The notes beneath the pieces are model-generated. The model searched no databases. It worked only from the letters and a program-made list of their open reading frames with translations, and was not told where the DNA came from. This document shows, piece by piece, positions 17,807-26,413 of a stretch of DNA of 64,000 nt. The number at the start of each line of letters is the position of its first letter. The stretch's first letter is position 1. The stretch is from contig CAWGMP010000008.1 in the NCBI GenBank assembly GCA_963823755.1, positions 248,001 through 312,000 on the forward strand, read 5' to 3'. Source of the stretch: GCA-003244245 sp963823755. GTDB lineage: Bacteria; Actinomycetota; Actinomycetes; Mycobacteriales; Pseudonocardiaceae. The position numbers and the translations under genes are program-made.

Positions 17807-19108
17807 ATGGGCTCCGTGATCGGCCGGATCGGGATGTCACTGCGTCGCGTCGCGGTGCTCTCCGTGCACACATCCCCGCTGGACCCGCCGGGCACCGGCG
17901 ACGCTGGAGGGATGAACGTCTACATCGTGCAGACGGCAACCCGGCTGGCTCGACGTGGCATTGAGGTGGAGGTCTTCACTCGAGCCACCTCCTCCGGGCT
18001 ACCCCCGGTAGTGGAGCTCGCCCCAGGGGTCACCGTGCGGCACATTTCGGCTGGGCCGTATGAGGGTCTGGCCAAAAACGACCTACCCGCGCAGCTGTGC
18101 GCATTCACCGCCGGGGTGCTCCGGGCCGAGGCACACCGCGAGCCGGGCTACTACGATGTGGTGCACTCGCACTACTGGTTGTCCGGCCAGGTCGGATGGC
18201 TGGCCCGGGACCGTTGGGGAGTGCCGTTGGTGCACACCGCACACACCCTGGCCAAGGTGAAGAACGCCGCGCTGGCCCAGGGCGACGCTCCGGAGCCGCA
18301 CACTCGGGTGATCGGCGAGCAGCAGGTGGTGGCCGAGGCCGACCGGTTGGTCGCGAACACCGCGGCCGAGACCGCCCAGCTCATCGAGCTCTACGGCGCA
18401 GACCCGGCTCGCACTGCCACCATTGCGCCGGGAGTCGACCTGGAGCTCTTCACGCCGGGATCCCAGGACGCCGCCCGGGCCGGGTTGGGTCTGCCACTCA
18501 ACGCCGTGGTACTCGCCTTCATCGGTCGCATCCAGCCGCTCAAAGGGCCCGACGTGCTGTTGCGCGCCGCGGCCGAGATGTTGCGTCGTGACCCGGCGCT
18601 GCGCGACCGGCTGCGGGTGCTGGTGGTGGGCGGACCTTCGGGCAGCGGGCTGGCGGAACCCACCGGGTTGCACCAGCTGGCCGCCGGGTTGGGGATCTCC
18701 GAGCACGTCGTGTTCGCTCCCCCGCAGGGTGGTCCCGCGTTGGTCGGGGTGTACCGCGCTGCTGATGTGGTGGCGGTGCCCAGTTACAGCGAGTCGTTCG
18801 GTCTGGTTGCACTTGAAGCGCAGGCGTGCGGGACGCCAGTGGTGGCCGCGGAGGTGGGCGGTCTGCCGATGGCAGTGGCCGACGGGGTGTCCGGGCGGTT
18901 GGTCACCAGCCACCACCCGGTGGACTGGGCTGACGTGCTGTCGGCCGTGTCGTTGCACCCAGAGCAGCGTCAGCTGCTGGCGACTGGTGCCGCCCGTCAT
19001 GCCCGGCGGTTCTCCTGGGACCGCACCACTGAGGCATTACTGCGGGTCTACGCCGAGGCGGCGGCTGCCTACCGGGTGGACGCTCTGGAATGCGAGGTGG
19101 CGGTGTGA
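17807..19108 (+). CDS. mshA: D-inositol-3-phosphate glycosyltransferase
   Basis: A 433-residue GT4 glycosyltransferase that commits myo-inositol-3-phosphate and UDP-GlcNAc to mycothiol synthesis. MshA signatures: LSVHTSPLDPPGTGDAGGMN, the VHSHYWLSGQVGWLA loop, IAPGVDLELF, FIGRIQPLKGPDVLL and the nucleotide-sugar motif SYSESFGLVALEAQACGTPV. ATG 17807 is taken; a later ATG at 17834 is possible. The stop overlaps the ybjN-like gene by 4 bp. Confidence 0.94.
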   Translation: MGSVIGRIGMSLRRVAVLSVHTSPLDPPGTGDAGGMNVYIVQTATRLARRGIEVEVFTRATSSGLPPVVELAPGVTVRHISAGPYEGLAKNDLPAQLCAFTAGVLRAEAHREPGYYDVVHSHYWLSGQVGWLARDRWGVPLVHTAHTLAKVKNAALAQGDAPEPHTRVIGEQQVVAEADRLVANTAAETAQLIELYGADPARTATIAPGVDLELFTPGSQDAARAGLGLPLNAVVLAFIGRIQPLKGPDVLLRAAAEMLRRDPALRDRLRVLVVGGPSGSGLAEPTGLHQLAAGLGISEHVVFAPPQGGPALVGVYRAADVVAVPSYSESFGLVALEAQACGTPVVAAEVGGLPMAVADGVSGRLVTSHHPVDWADVLSAVSLHPEQRQLLATGAARHARRFSWDRTTEALLRVYAEAAAAYRVDALECEVAV

Positions 19109-19593
19109 GCCGCCCGGCGCAGCTGGATCAGGTCATCGCTGGAGTAGTGCACGGGGCTGGGCTCGAGCATGAGCACCGTGGGCCGGGCAGCTTCGTCATC
19201 ACCTTGCCGGGCAGCAAGAAGTTGCAGACCACCTGCTGGGTGTTGGTCGGCAGGCACGGGGTGCTGGTGGAGGCTTTCGTGTGTCGTCACCCCGACGAGG
19301 CACACGAAGATGTCTACCGCTGGTTACTGCACCGCAACGCCAAGCTGTACGGCGTGCACTACGCGCTGGACAGGGCCGGCGACATCTACCTGGTCGGTCG
19401 GTTGGCCCATCATGCGGTGACCGCAGACGAGTTGGACCGGGTACTGGGTCAGGTGGTCGAGGCTGCTGATGGCGACTTCAACACCCTGCTGGAGATCGGG
19501 TTCGCCTCGTCGATCCGCCGCGAATGGGCCTGGCGGGTAGCCCGTGGCGAGTCGCTGAGCAACCTCGCCGCATTCGAGCACCTGGTGCGCTGA
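19105..19593 (+). CDS. YbjN domain-containing protein
   Basis: A 162-residue protein of the YbjN family, a tetratricopeptide-chaperone-like fold related to type III secretion chaperones. GTG 19105 overlaps the mshA stop (GTGA), so the two are translationally coupled. The order mshA-ybjN-gpm-senX3-regX3 matches mycobacteria. Role unknown. A run of hairpins follows the gene. Confidence 0.85.
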   Translation: MSRPAQLDQVIAGVVHGAGLEHEHRGPGSFVITLPGSKKLQTTCWVLVGRHGVLVEAFVCRHPDEAHEDVYRWLLHRNAKLYGVHYALDRAGDIYLVGRLAHHAVTADELDRVLGQVVEAADGDFNTLLEIGFASSIRREWAWRVARGESLSNLAAFEHLVR

Positions 19594-19621
19594 CTCGTCA
19601 TGGAGCGAGTCCCGGATTGTC

Positions 19622-19677
19622 GTGGCGGGGCGGCCCGGAGGAGAGGGGTAGTCGCACACTCGGGCCCGCCCCGCCAC
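19622..19677 (+). terminator. Terminator hairpin after mshA-ybjN
   Basis: GTGGCGGGGCGGCCCG pairs with the complementary arm ending at 19677, with one bulged base and a loop of about 23 nt, 28 bp beyond the stop. Confidence 0.65.
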
Positions 19678-19694
19678 TGTCATCCCGCGTGAAC

Positions 19695-19729
19695 GGATCC
19701 CCCTGGGCGAGGGGACACCCAGGGGATCC
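19695..19729 (+). terminator. Second hairpin after mshA-ybjN
   Basis: GGATCCCCCTGGG pairs with CCCAGGGGATCC, with one extra C on the left arm. It sits 17 bp after the first hairpin, giving a tandem terminator arrangement. Confidence 0.55.
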
Positions 19730-20165
19730 TGGCGGGCCGCGGTCCGACGGGGGGGACGAACCGCGGGCTTACGCTCGCCCGCCGAGGCTATGGTGGGAGC
19801 GGCGAGGAGAGCGGTGAAACACTCTCAGTCGGGCGACCGGATCTCAAGACCTTCATGGTGGTTGATTCAAGCGTGACCCGATTGGCCTACACCACAGGGG
19901 TGGTGTCCCGCCCAGCGAAGATGCGCTGTCGTGGGGAGGCAGGCGACGAAGACAGCTGCCGGTTACCGCCGGACACGTGGCGTGTAACGCTCCGGACGGC
20001 TACAACGACAACACAGTGAGTGGCAAGTACTGTGGCCGTCCCAGCGCAGGCTTCCTGGTCGCGCTGGAGGTGGCGCGCCGTGCTCGGAGTGTCGAGAGAG
20101 GAAACCGAGGGTGTGAAGTGCCGTCGGGCCGTCGGTTGTAGGCTGCTCCGGTCTCTGGGAGGTAG

Positions 20166-20393
20166 ATGAACATGAGCATGGCAGCGATCCTGGCCGAATT
20201 GCCGGACATGTGGCGTAGCGCGTTGAACGCGCATGTTCCTGACCCGCAGGGTCGCTGTTGGGCCTGTCGCGACGAGAACGGTGTCGCGGCGCCTTGGCCG
20301 TGTCTGACCCGAGAAGTCGCCGAGGAAGCCAAGTACCTCTCCGAAGGTGGGCTACCGGGCACCTTCAGCGGTCGTCATGCCGCCCGCGCCTGA
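20166..20393 (+). CDS. Small cysteine-motif hypothetical protein
   Basis: A 75-residue protein with an excellent GGGAGGT ribosome site 6 nt before ATG 20166. The centre has a Cys-x-x-Cys plus a third Cys (GRCWACRD, then APWPCLT), suggesting a metal- or redox-active knuckle. Similar short proteins with an HVPD-x-x-GRC-x-x-CR pattern occur in Pseudonocardiaceae but have no known role. A second in-frame ATG lies at codon 3. It stands alone between two gene-free stretches of about 0.5 kb. Confidence 0.7.
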   Translation: MNMSMAAILAELPDMWRSALNAHVPDPQGRCWACRDENGVAAPWPCLTREVAEEAKYLSEGGLPGTFSGRHAARA

Positions 20394-20616
20394 TCGCACT
20401 GCGCCTGATCACACCACCTGATCAGCCATTGACGATCATGGCTGACTCGTCGCTGAGGGATTTCAGCCTGGCTGGCGAGTCCGAGCGCGAAAGTGGCAAG
20501 AATGCAGTGGACCGAACGTGTGACTGGGGCAGTCGGCGACGGGCATCCCAGTGCAGGGAACCGCCGCCCCAACCAGCCTTTCCCGGGGGGCGGGGGAAGC
20601 GGGTGGCAAGCGGTTC

Positions 20617-20671
20617 CCTGCGACGACGGTGGGAGTGTCAGCAGGGGAATTCAGCACACCGTCGTCGCAGG
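20617..20671. repeat. 15-bp perfect inverted repeat
   Basis: CCTGCGACGACGGTG and its exact complement are separated by 25 nt. About 195 bp upstream of the gpm start and 224 bp beyond the small Cys-protein stop. It may be a terminator for the latter or an operator. Confidence 0.6.
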
Positions 20672-20756
20672 TTAATGTACGGGTAATCAGGCAGTCACGG
20701 CCAGCGGCCGTTCGGGCCATGTTGTTGAAGGCGCGTGGGTTGCGGTTCAGCTGGGG

Positions 20757-20819
20757 TCGACTTCCGGCTGCGTCGGGGGGTTCGACTTCCGGCTGCGCCG
20801 GGTTCGACTTCCGGCTGCG
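20757..20819 (+). repeat. Three direct repeats TCGACTTCCGGCTGCG upstream of gpm
   Basis: Copies at 20757-20772, 20782-20797 and 20804-20819, spaced 25 and 22 bp (about two helical turns), 46 bp before the gpm start codon. Identity and regular spacing suggest a protein-binding array or a recent slippage duplication. Confidence 0.7.
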
Positions 20820-20865
20820 AGGACCTCATCGCATCGTGAGCCGCAGCACCTGGCAGGCTGCGGGC

Positions 20866-21606
20866 ATGAGCCTAGGGACCCTGGTCCTGCTCCGCCACGG
20901 CGAGAGCGACTGGAATGCCAAGAACCTGTTCACCGGGTGGATGGATGTGCCGTTGTCGGCTCGCGGCGAGTACGAGGCGGTGCGCTGCGGTGAGCTGATG
21001 CGCGAGGCCGGGCTGCTCCCTGACGTGGTGCACACGTCTGTGCTGCGCCGCGCGATCAGCACGGCCCATCTCGCGCTTGACGTCGCCGACCGGCACTGGA
21101 TTCCGGTGCGTCGTGATTGGCGGCTCAACGAACGGCACTACGGCGCGCTGCAAGGCATGGATAAGACACAGGTCCGCAAGGAGTACGGTGATGAGCAGTT
21201 CGCACTGTGGCGTCGCTCCTACGACACCCGGCCTCCGTCGATAGAGCGTGGCAGCAAGTTCAGCCAGGACGACGATGTGAGATATGCCGGGGTCGACGTT
21301 CCCCACGCCGAGTGCCTAGCCGACGTGGTGGCCCGAATACTGCCCTATTGGGAATCGTGGATCGTGCCCGACTTGCGGGCCGGGCGTACCGTGCTCGTTG
21401 CCGCCCACGGCAACTCGTTGCGGGCTTTGGTCAAATACCTGGACGAAATCGATGCTCACACGATTGTCAGCCTCAATATCCCGACTGGCATCCCGCTACG
21501 GTACGACTTCGACGATCAGTTGCGACCGGTCACTCGCGGTGGGACCTATCTCGATCCCGGTGCGGCGGCCGAGGCCATCGACGTGGTCGCCCAGCAAGGG
21601 CGGTAG
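20866..21606 (+). CDS. gpmA: 2,3-bisphosphoglycerate-dependent phosphoglycerate mutase
   Basis: A 246-residue cofactor-dependent mutase interconverting 3- and 2-phosphoglycerate in glycolysis. The phosphohistidine motif LLRHGESDWN is near residue 10, NLFTGWMDVPLS follows, LNERHYGALQG carries the acidic catalytic residue, and VAAHGNSLRAL the second His. ATG 20866. Immediately upstream of senX3-regX3, as in mycobacteria. Confidence 0.95.
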   Translation: MSLGTLVLLRHGESDWNAKNLFTGWMDVPLSARGEYEAVRCGELMREAGLLPDVVHTSVLRRAISTAHLALDVADRHWIPVRRDWRLNERHYGALQGMDKTQVRKEYGDEQFALWRRSYDTRPPSIERGSKFSQDDDVRYAGVDVPHAECLADVVARILPYWESWIVPDLRAGRTVLVAAHGNSLRALVKYLDEIDAHTIVSLNIPTGIPLRYDFDDQLRPVTRGGTYLDPGAAAEAIDVVAQQGR

Positions 21607-21639
21607 TTCGCTCGTCCCGGCACCAGTGCGACGTAACGG

Positions 21640-21657
21640 GGTGAACCCCCGGTGAAC
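21640..21657 (-). promoter_or_regulatory. PHO-box-like direct repeat upstream of senX3-regX3
   Basis: Minus-strand GTTCACC occurs twice at exactly 11-bp pitch (complements at 21640-21646 and 21651-21657), about 90 bp before the senX3 GTG. PhoP in Streptomyces and RegX3 in mycobacteria recognise GTTCACC-type 11-bp direct-repeat units. This fits autoregulation of the system under phosphate limitation. Confidence 0.6.
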
Positions 21658-21748
21658 TGCAGACGAAGATTTACCCGATTGCGCGTAGTTTCGGTCACTC
21701 TTGTTCGCCGGCACTCGGGGTTTGCCGTGAGATGCCTACGATTGCCGC

Positions 21749-22948
21749 GTGACACTTGCAGCCGTCGTCTTCGCCGCGATCGGCACGTTGATGGTCGGTC
21801 TGGTGATGGGGATCCTGGTCGGTCGGTATACCGGTCGACGCGATCGCGGGACCCAGCCACCGGCTCCGGATGGTGCCACCGTCGCCGAGTTGGTCCAGCG
21901 GGTAGTGCTCTCCTCGCACAACGGCGTGGTGCTGCTCAACCACAAGGGCGATGTGGTGCTGGCCAATCAACCCGCCGTCGAACTGGGTCTGGTCCACGGG
22001 TCGCGCCCGGATGAGCGCGCGCGTAAGGCCGCCGAGCAGGTACGCCACACCGGTGAGGTCGTTCCGGTCGATCTGTCGCCGTTGAACAGTGGGGTCCGAG
22101 CCGGTCGCGGGCCCACTGCCGTGCGCGGCGAGGTTCGGCCGCTGGGTGACGAGTTCACGGTGATCGACGCGTCTGACGAATCTGATGCGGTTCGGTTGGA
22201 GGCGACTCGGCGGGATTTCGTGGCCAATGTCAGTCATGAGTTGAAGACGCCGGTGGGGGCGATGGCGTTGTTGGCGGAGGCGGTGCTGGATGCTGCTGAT
22301 GATCCGCATGAGGTGCGTCGGTTTGGTACCAAGATTCTTCATGAGGCTAACCGGTTGGGCATGTTGGTGACGGAGTTGATCGCGTTGTCGCGGTTGCAGG
22401 GTGCGGAGCGGTTGCCGGAGTTGGGGACGGTGGAGGTTGACCAGGTGGTGTGTGAGGCGTTGGATCGGTGTCGGTTGGCTGCTGAGTCGGCCGATATCCG
22501 GATCACTGTTGATCCGCCGAGTGGGTTGTTGTTGAGTGGTGATGCCACGTTGTTGGTGACGGCGTTGTCGAATTTGTTGGATAATGCGGTTTCTTACTCT
22601 CAGTCGGGTAGTCCGGTGTCGGTGAGTCGGCGGTTGGTCGATGGTTTGGTGGAGATCGCGGTGACCGACCGCGGTCTGGGTATCGCTGCTGAGCATCAGG
22701 AGCGGGTGTTCGAGCGGTTTTTTCGTATCGATCAGGCGCGGAGCCGGTCTACCGGTGGTACTGGGTTGGGGTTGGCGATCGTCAAGCACGTTGCGGCCAA
22801 TCATGGTGGTGACGTCCGGTTGTGGAGCAGGCCTGGCACCGGCTCCACCTTCACCCTGCGGATTCCCGTGCACCCGGACAGTCCACCCAGCCCACCACCT
22901 GCGCCGTACCCGTCATCGATACCCGAGCATGTAGGAGGAGCGCTATGA
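21749..22948 (+). CDS. senX3: Two-component sensor histidine kinase SenX3
   Basis: A 399-residue membrane kinase of the phosphate-sensing SenX3/PhoR type. One N-terminal membrane helix (about 3-25), a PAS-like segment (about 45-140), the HisKA box NVSHELKTP with His163, then N box (NLLDNAVSYS), G1 (DRGLGI), F box and G2 (GGTGLGLAI). GTG 21749. The stop overlaps the regX3 start (ATGA). Codon choice changes strongly within the kinase core (about 22200-22780): leucine is nearly always TTG there, unlike the CTG/CTC flanks. Confidence 0.94.
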   Translation: MTLAAVVFAAIGTLMVGLVMGILVGRYTGRRDRGTQPPAPDGATVAELVQRVVLSSHNGVVLLNHKGDVVLANQPAVELGLVHGSRPDERARKAAEQVRHTGEVVPVDLSPLNSGVRAGRGPTAVRGEVRPLGDEFTVIDASDESDAVRLEATRRDFVANVSHELKTPVGAMALLAEAVLDAADDPHEVRRFGTKILHEANRLGMLVTELIALSRLQGAERLPELGTVEVDQVVCEALDRCRLAAESADIRITVDPPSGLLLSGDATLLVTALSNLLDNAVSYSQSGSPVSVSRRLVDGLVEIAVTDRGLGIAAEHQERVFERFFRIDQARSRSTGGTGLGLAIVKHVAANHGGDVRLWSRPGTGSTFTLRIPVHPDSPPSPPPAPYPSSIPEHVGGAL

Positions 22949-23649
22949 CCAGGGTGCTGATCGTCGAGGACGAGGAAGACTTCGCCGACCCGCTGGCTTT
23001 CTTGTTACGTAAGGAGGGCTTCTCGCCGGCGGTGGCCACCACCGGGTCCGAGGCATTGGAGGAGTTCGATCGCAACGGTGCCGACATCGTGCTGCTCGAT
23101 CTGATGCTCCCCGGGATGAGCGGCACCGACGTCTGCAAGCAGCTGAGGGCGCGTTCCGCGGTGCCGGTGATCATGGTGACGGCCCGGGACAGTGAGATCG
23201 ACAAAGTGGTGGGGCTGGAGCTCGGCGCCGACGATTACGTCACCAAGCCTTACTCAGCCCGCGAACTCATCGCGCGGATCCGCGCGGTGCTGCGCCGCGG
23301 CGGGGAGGTTCCGGATAGTCCTGCCTCCAGCGCCGCCGCGTTAGGGCCGGCGGTGCTGGAGGCGGGGCTGGTGCGGATGGACGTGGAGCGGCATACCGTC
23401 ACCGTGGCCGGGCAGGAGGTGGGGCTGCCCCTCAAGGAGTTCGACCTGCTGGAGTACCTCTTGCGCAACGTGGGCCGGGTACTCACCCGCGGTCAGCTCA
23501 TCGATCGAGTGTGGGGAGCAGACTACGTCGGCGACACCAAGACCCTGGACGTGCACGTCAAGCGATTGCGCTCCAAGATCGAGGAGGACCCCTCATCGCC
23601 CCGACACCTGCTCACCGTCCGCGGACTTGGCTACAAGTACGACATCTGA
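22945..23649 (+). CDS. regX3: Response regulator RegX3
   Basis: A 234-residue OmpR/PhoB-type regulator. The receiver domain has an acidic pocket EDEED, phospho-acceptor Asp52 in LLDLMLPG, and Lys in VTKPYS. The C-terminal winged helix ends with TLDVHVKRLRSKIEED and VRGLGYKY. ATG 22945 has a strong GGAGGAG site and overlaps senX3. It likely controls the phosphate-starvation regulon and its own promoter. Confidence 0.95.
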   Translation: MTRVLIVEDEEDFADPLAFLLRKEGFSPAVATTGSEALEEFDRNGADIVLLDLMLPGMSGTDVCKQLRARSAVPVIMVTARDSEIDKVVGLELGADDYVTKPYSARELIARIRAVLRRGGEVPDSPASSAAALGPAVLEAGLVRMDVERHTVTVAGQEVGLPLKEFDLLEYLLRNVGRVLTRGQLIDRVWGADYVGDTKTLDVHVKRLRSKIEEDPSSPRHLLTVRGLGYKYDI

Positions 23650-23677
23650 ACCTGCGCTGGGCGTAGCCTGGCCTACC

Positions 23678-24679
23678 GTGCGGCTCGGTGTGCTCGACGT
23701 GGGTTCCAACACTGTCCATCTGCTGGTGGTGGACGCCCACCACGGTGCCCACCCGATGCCACAGAGCTCGGAGAAGTCGGTGCTGCGGCTGGCTGAGCAG
23801 ATGGACCCGCGCGGGAAGATCACCCGCGAGGGGGCCGACCATTTGATCAGTACCGTCCGCGATGCTGTCGACTCGGCAGCGGAGATGGGCTGCGAGGATC
23901 TGATGGCCTTCGCCACCTCCGCGGTGCGCGATGCCTCCAACGCTGCTGCGGTGCTGTCCCGGGTGCAGGACGAGACCGGGGTCGAGCTCGAGGTGCTCTC
24001 CGGTGAGCAGGAGGCCATCCTCACCTTCCTTGCGGTCCGCCGGTGGTTCGGTTGGTCTGCGGGTCGGCTGCTCATGGTGGACATCGGCGGCGGGTCACTC
24101 GAGATCGCCAGCGGAATCCACGAGGAGCCCGACGTGGCGGTGTCCCTGCCGCTGGGCGCCGGTCGGCTCACTCGGGCCTGGTTGACACACGACCCACCCC
24201 GCCGTCGCGAGTTGGAGAACCTGCGTGAGCACATCGTCGAGCGGCTGGAGGACCCGGCCCGAAAGCTCCTCGAGGCCGGCCCCCCGAACCGGGTGGTGGG
24301 CACTTCGAAGACGATCCGGTCGCTGGCCCGGCTCAGCGGTGCCGCGCCGTCCTCGGCGGGCCTGCGGGTCCGACGTACGCTCACCGATGCAGGTCTGCGC
24401 CAGGTGATCGCCTTCATCTGCCGAATGAGCGCTGAGGACCTGGCCGAACTCGAAGGGGTCAGCGCCAGCAGGTCCCATCAACTCGTCGCCGGAGCTTTGG
24501 TCGCCCAGGCCGCGATGCAGGCCCTAGGCGTCGAGAAACTGGACCTCTGCCCGTGGGCCTTGCGGGAAGGTGTGATCTTGCGAAGGTTGGACTGGTTGGA
24601 CGGAATCGACCGGACGGCGCAGCTGGCCCGCCGCCCGCCTCGACGAACTAGACGCATAGTGTCCCGGGGTGCACGGTGA
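23678..24679 (+). CDS. ppx: Ppx/GppA family exopolyphosphatase
   Basis: A 333-residue ASKHA-fold phosphatase. It starts at GTG 23678 with the nucleotide/phosphate loop LGVLDVGSNTVHLLVVD, then MVDIGGGSLEIA and VVGTSKTIRSLARLSG. Such enzymes cleave polyphosphate or pppGpp; short actinobacterial versions are exopolyphosphatases. It follows regX3 by 28 bp, linking it to phosphate metabolism. Confidence 0.9.
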   Translation: MRLGVLDVGSNTVHLLVVDAHHGAHPMPQSSEKSVLRLAEQMDPRGKITREGADHLISTVRDAVDSAAEMGCEDLMAFATSAVRDASNAAAVLSRVQDETGVELEVLSGEQEAILTFLAVRRWFGWSAGRLLMVDIGGGSLEIASGIHEEPDVAVSLPLGAGRLTRAWLTHDPPRRRELENLREHIVERLEDPARKLLEAGPPNRVVGTSKTIRSLARLSGAAPSSAGLRVRRTLTDAGLRQVIAFICRMSAEDLAELEGVSASRSHQLVAGALVAQAAMQALGVEKLDLCPWALREGVILRRLDWLDGIDRTAQLARRPPRRTRRIVSRGAR

Positions 24680-24682
24680 GAG

Positions 24683-25522
24683 ATGATGAGGCGCAGTAGC
24701 GAGCCCGAGGAGCGGGCGCAGTTCACCGTGGCTGAGTTGCTGGCCCGGTACGGCGAGTCGGCCCCGCCCACCGCGCGTCGGCACCGTCGGGCTGCCGAGG
24801 AGCCTGCCGTTGCCGCGGATGCGGTTGCGCAGCCGGTCGTGGAACGGAATTGGGCTGACAACCGCGAACCCGTGGTCCGACCGTCTGGTCCGTCGCCGGT
24901 CCCAGACTCGCTGACGCAGCCGCACCTCAATGGGCGCGCCCGTCAGGAGTGGGCTCCAGCAGTGAGTCCACCGCCAGCGCTGAGCGGACGAGCGCCGGTC
25001 ACCCCGCCCGCCGTCGCCAGGCGGGTGCCGCTGACCAGGACGGTGGCACCTGACGACCCGGTGACCGAGCAGCTACCGCGGCTCGATCCGGCGCTCGTGG
25101 CCCCCCCTTCATCGTCGAGCTACCGTCCAGTTCGGGCCGAGGCAGGAATTGCCCAGTCAGGTAATGCCCAGCCCCCCGCCGGGCTGGACACGGCAACCCG
25201 CGCCATTCCCGAGCAGGACGAGTCCGTCATCCCAGCGGATGAGGCGCCGGAGGCCAGCTCCCCGATGTGGGAGTGGGCCCTGGTGTTGAGCCAGGTCGGG
25301 ATTGGTGTCGTCGGCGGTGCCGCGCTGTGGCTGATCTGTGAGTGGCTCTGGCAGCGGATCCCCGTGGTTGCACTGATCGTGGCCTTGGCCGTGATCACCG
25401 GGCTGGTCTGGGTGGTACGCCGGGTCAGGTGCGCTGAGGACCTGCAGACGACGGTGATCGCGGTGCTCGTCGGCCTGTTCGTCACGGTGTCTCCCGCGGC
25501 GCTGCTGCTCGTCGGCCGATAG
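24683..25522 (+). CDS. Conserved membrane protein, Rv0497-like
   Basis: A 279-residue protein. Its N-terminus has the FTVAELLARYGES motif seen in actinobacterial proteins at this locus, followed by about 170 residues of disordered Pro/Ala-rich sequence. Three hydrophobic segments at the C-terminus (QVGIGVVGGAALWLICEW, VVALIVALAVITGLVWV, TVIAVLVGLFVTVSPAAL) form the membrane anchor. It begins 3 bp after ppx, so it is in the same transcript. Role unknown. Confidence 0.85.
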   Translation: MMRRSSEPEERAQFTVAELLARYGESAPPTARRHRRAAEEPAVAADAVAQPVVERNWADNREPVVRPSGPSPVPDSLTQPHLNGRARQEWAPAVSPPPALSGRAPVTPPAVARRVPLTRTVAPDDPVTEQLPRLDPALVAPPSSSSYRPVRAEAGIAQSGNAQPPAGLDTATRAIPEQDESVIPADEAPEASSPMWEWALVLSQVGIGVVGGAALWLICEWLWQRIPVVALIVALAVITGLVWVVRRVRCAEDLQTTVIAVLVGLFVTVSPAALLLVGR

Positions 25523-25525
25523 CCG

Positions 25526-26311
25526 GTGACCCCGGCCGGCTCGATTCGGGTGGCCCTGTCTACCGCCTCGGTGTGGCCCGAATCGATCTCCGTGGCCTTC
25601 GAGTTGGCCGCCGAACTCGGCTACGACGGTATCGAGGTGATGGTGTGGGGTGACCCGGTCAGCCAGGACGTCGCAGCCCTGATGGCATTGGCGACTCGTC
25701 ACCGGATGCCCGTGCTCGCCCTGCACGCCCCCTGCTTGCTGATCACCCAGCGGGTGTGGGCGGCAGATCCGGTGGTTCGGCTGGATCGTACTGTGCAGGC
25801 GGCCGGTGAGCTGGATGCTGGTGTCGTGGTGATCCACCCGCCGTTTCGCTGGCAGCGAGACTATGCGACGGGTTTCGCCCAGCAGATCGCCGCGCTGGAG
25901 GCAGCCTCCGGGCTCACGATCGCCGTGGAGAACATGTTCCCCGTGCGCCGTGGCCGGCTGACGCTGTCCAGCTACCTGCCCTCACCGGACCCGACCGACG
26001 TCGGGTACTCGCACTACACGCTGGACCTGTCACATACCGCCGCGGCTGGAGTCGACGCGGTGGCGATGGCGCAGCGCATGGGGTCGCAGTTGGCGCACCT
26101 GCATCTGGCCGACGGGAGCGGTGCACCCCGTGACGAGCACCTGGTGCCCGGTCGGGGCAGCCAGCCCTGCGCCGAAGTGTGCCAGACGCTGGTGGACCGC
26201 GGTTTCACCGGCACGGTGGTGCTCGAAGTGAGTACCCGTCGGGCCCGCACCCGCCCGGAGCGTCGCTCGGCCCTGGCCGAGTCGCTGCTCTTCGCCCGCC
26301 TGCACCTGTGA
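25526..26311 (+). CDS. Sugar phosphate isomerase/epimerase-like TIM-barrel protein
   Basis: A 261-residue AP endonuclease family 2 (xylose-isomerase-like) TIM barrel. Metal-ligand candidates: ALHAPCL, VVIHPPF, IAVENMFP (Glu), TLDLSHTA (Asp, His), HLADGSGAPRDEHLVPGRG, and VLEVST near the C-terminus. Same family and position as mycobacterial Rv0498. GTG 25526, 3 bp after the preceding gene. Substrate unknown. Confidence 0.88.
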   Translation: MTPAGSIRVALSTASVWPESISVAFELAAELGYDGIEVMVWGDPVSQDVAALMALATRHRMPVLALHAPCLLITQRVWAADPVVRLDRTVQAAGELDAGVVVIHPPFRWQRDYATGFAQQIAALEAASGLTIAVENMFPVRRGRLTLSSYLPSPDPTDVGYSHYTLDLSHTAAAGVDAVAMAQRMGSQLAHLHLADGSGAPRDEHLVPGRGSQPCAEVCQTLVDRGFTGTVVLEVSTRRARTRPERRSALAESLLFARLHL

Positions 26312-26413
26312 GCAGCCCCACAACGAGTCATTAGGCTGAACGGGCGTATCGTACGTGCTGCTTCGCAGCATGCGTGTCAACACCGGTTAACCAAAGAGTG
26401 GGGGAGTCTTCTT

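Larger units (their letters stand above)
19594..20165. other. Intergenic region with hairpins, otherwise empty
   Basis: Contains two strong hairpins (19622-19677 and 19695-19729) and a weaker CCGCGGT inverted repeat near 19737-19768. After these I see no gene; the region leads to the small CxxC protein. A LysE-type gene found here in mycobacteria is absent. Confidence 0.6.
20394..20865. other. Gene-free leader upstream of gpm with repeats
   Basis: No supported gene. It contains a 15-bp perfect inverted repeat (20617-20631/20657-20671) and three copies of a 16-bp direct repeat just before gpm. Probable regulatory region. Confidence 0.6.

Noticed and set aside
21695..22873. 392-codon minus-strand frame across senX3
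   Set aside because: Gln/His/Thr-rich antisense product; senX3 has all kinase motifs.
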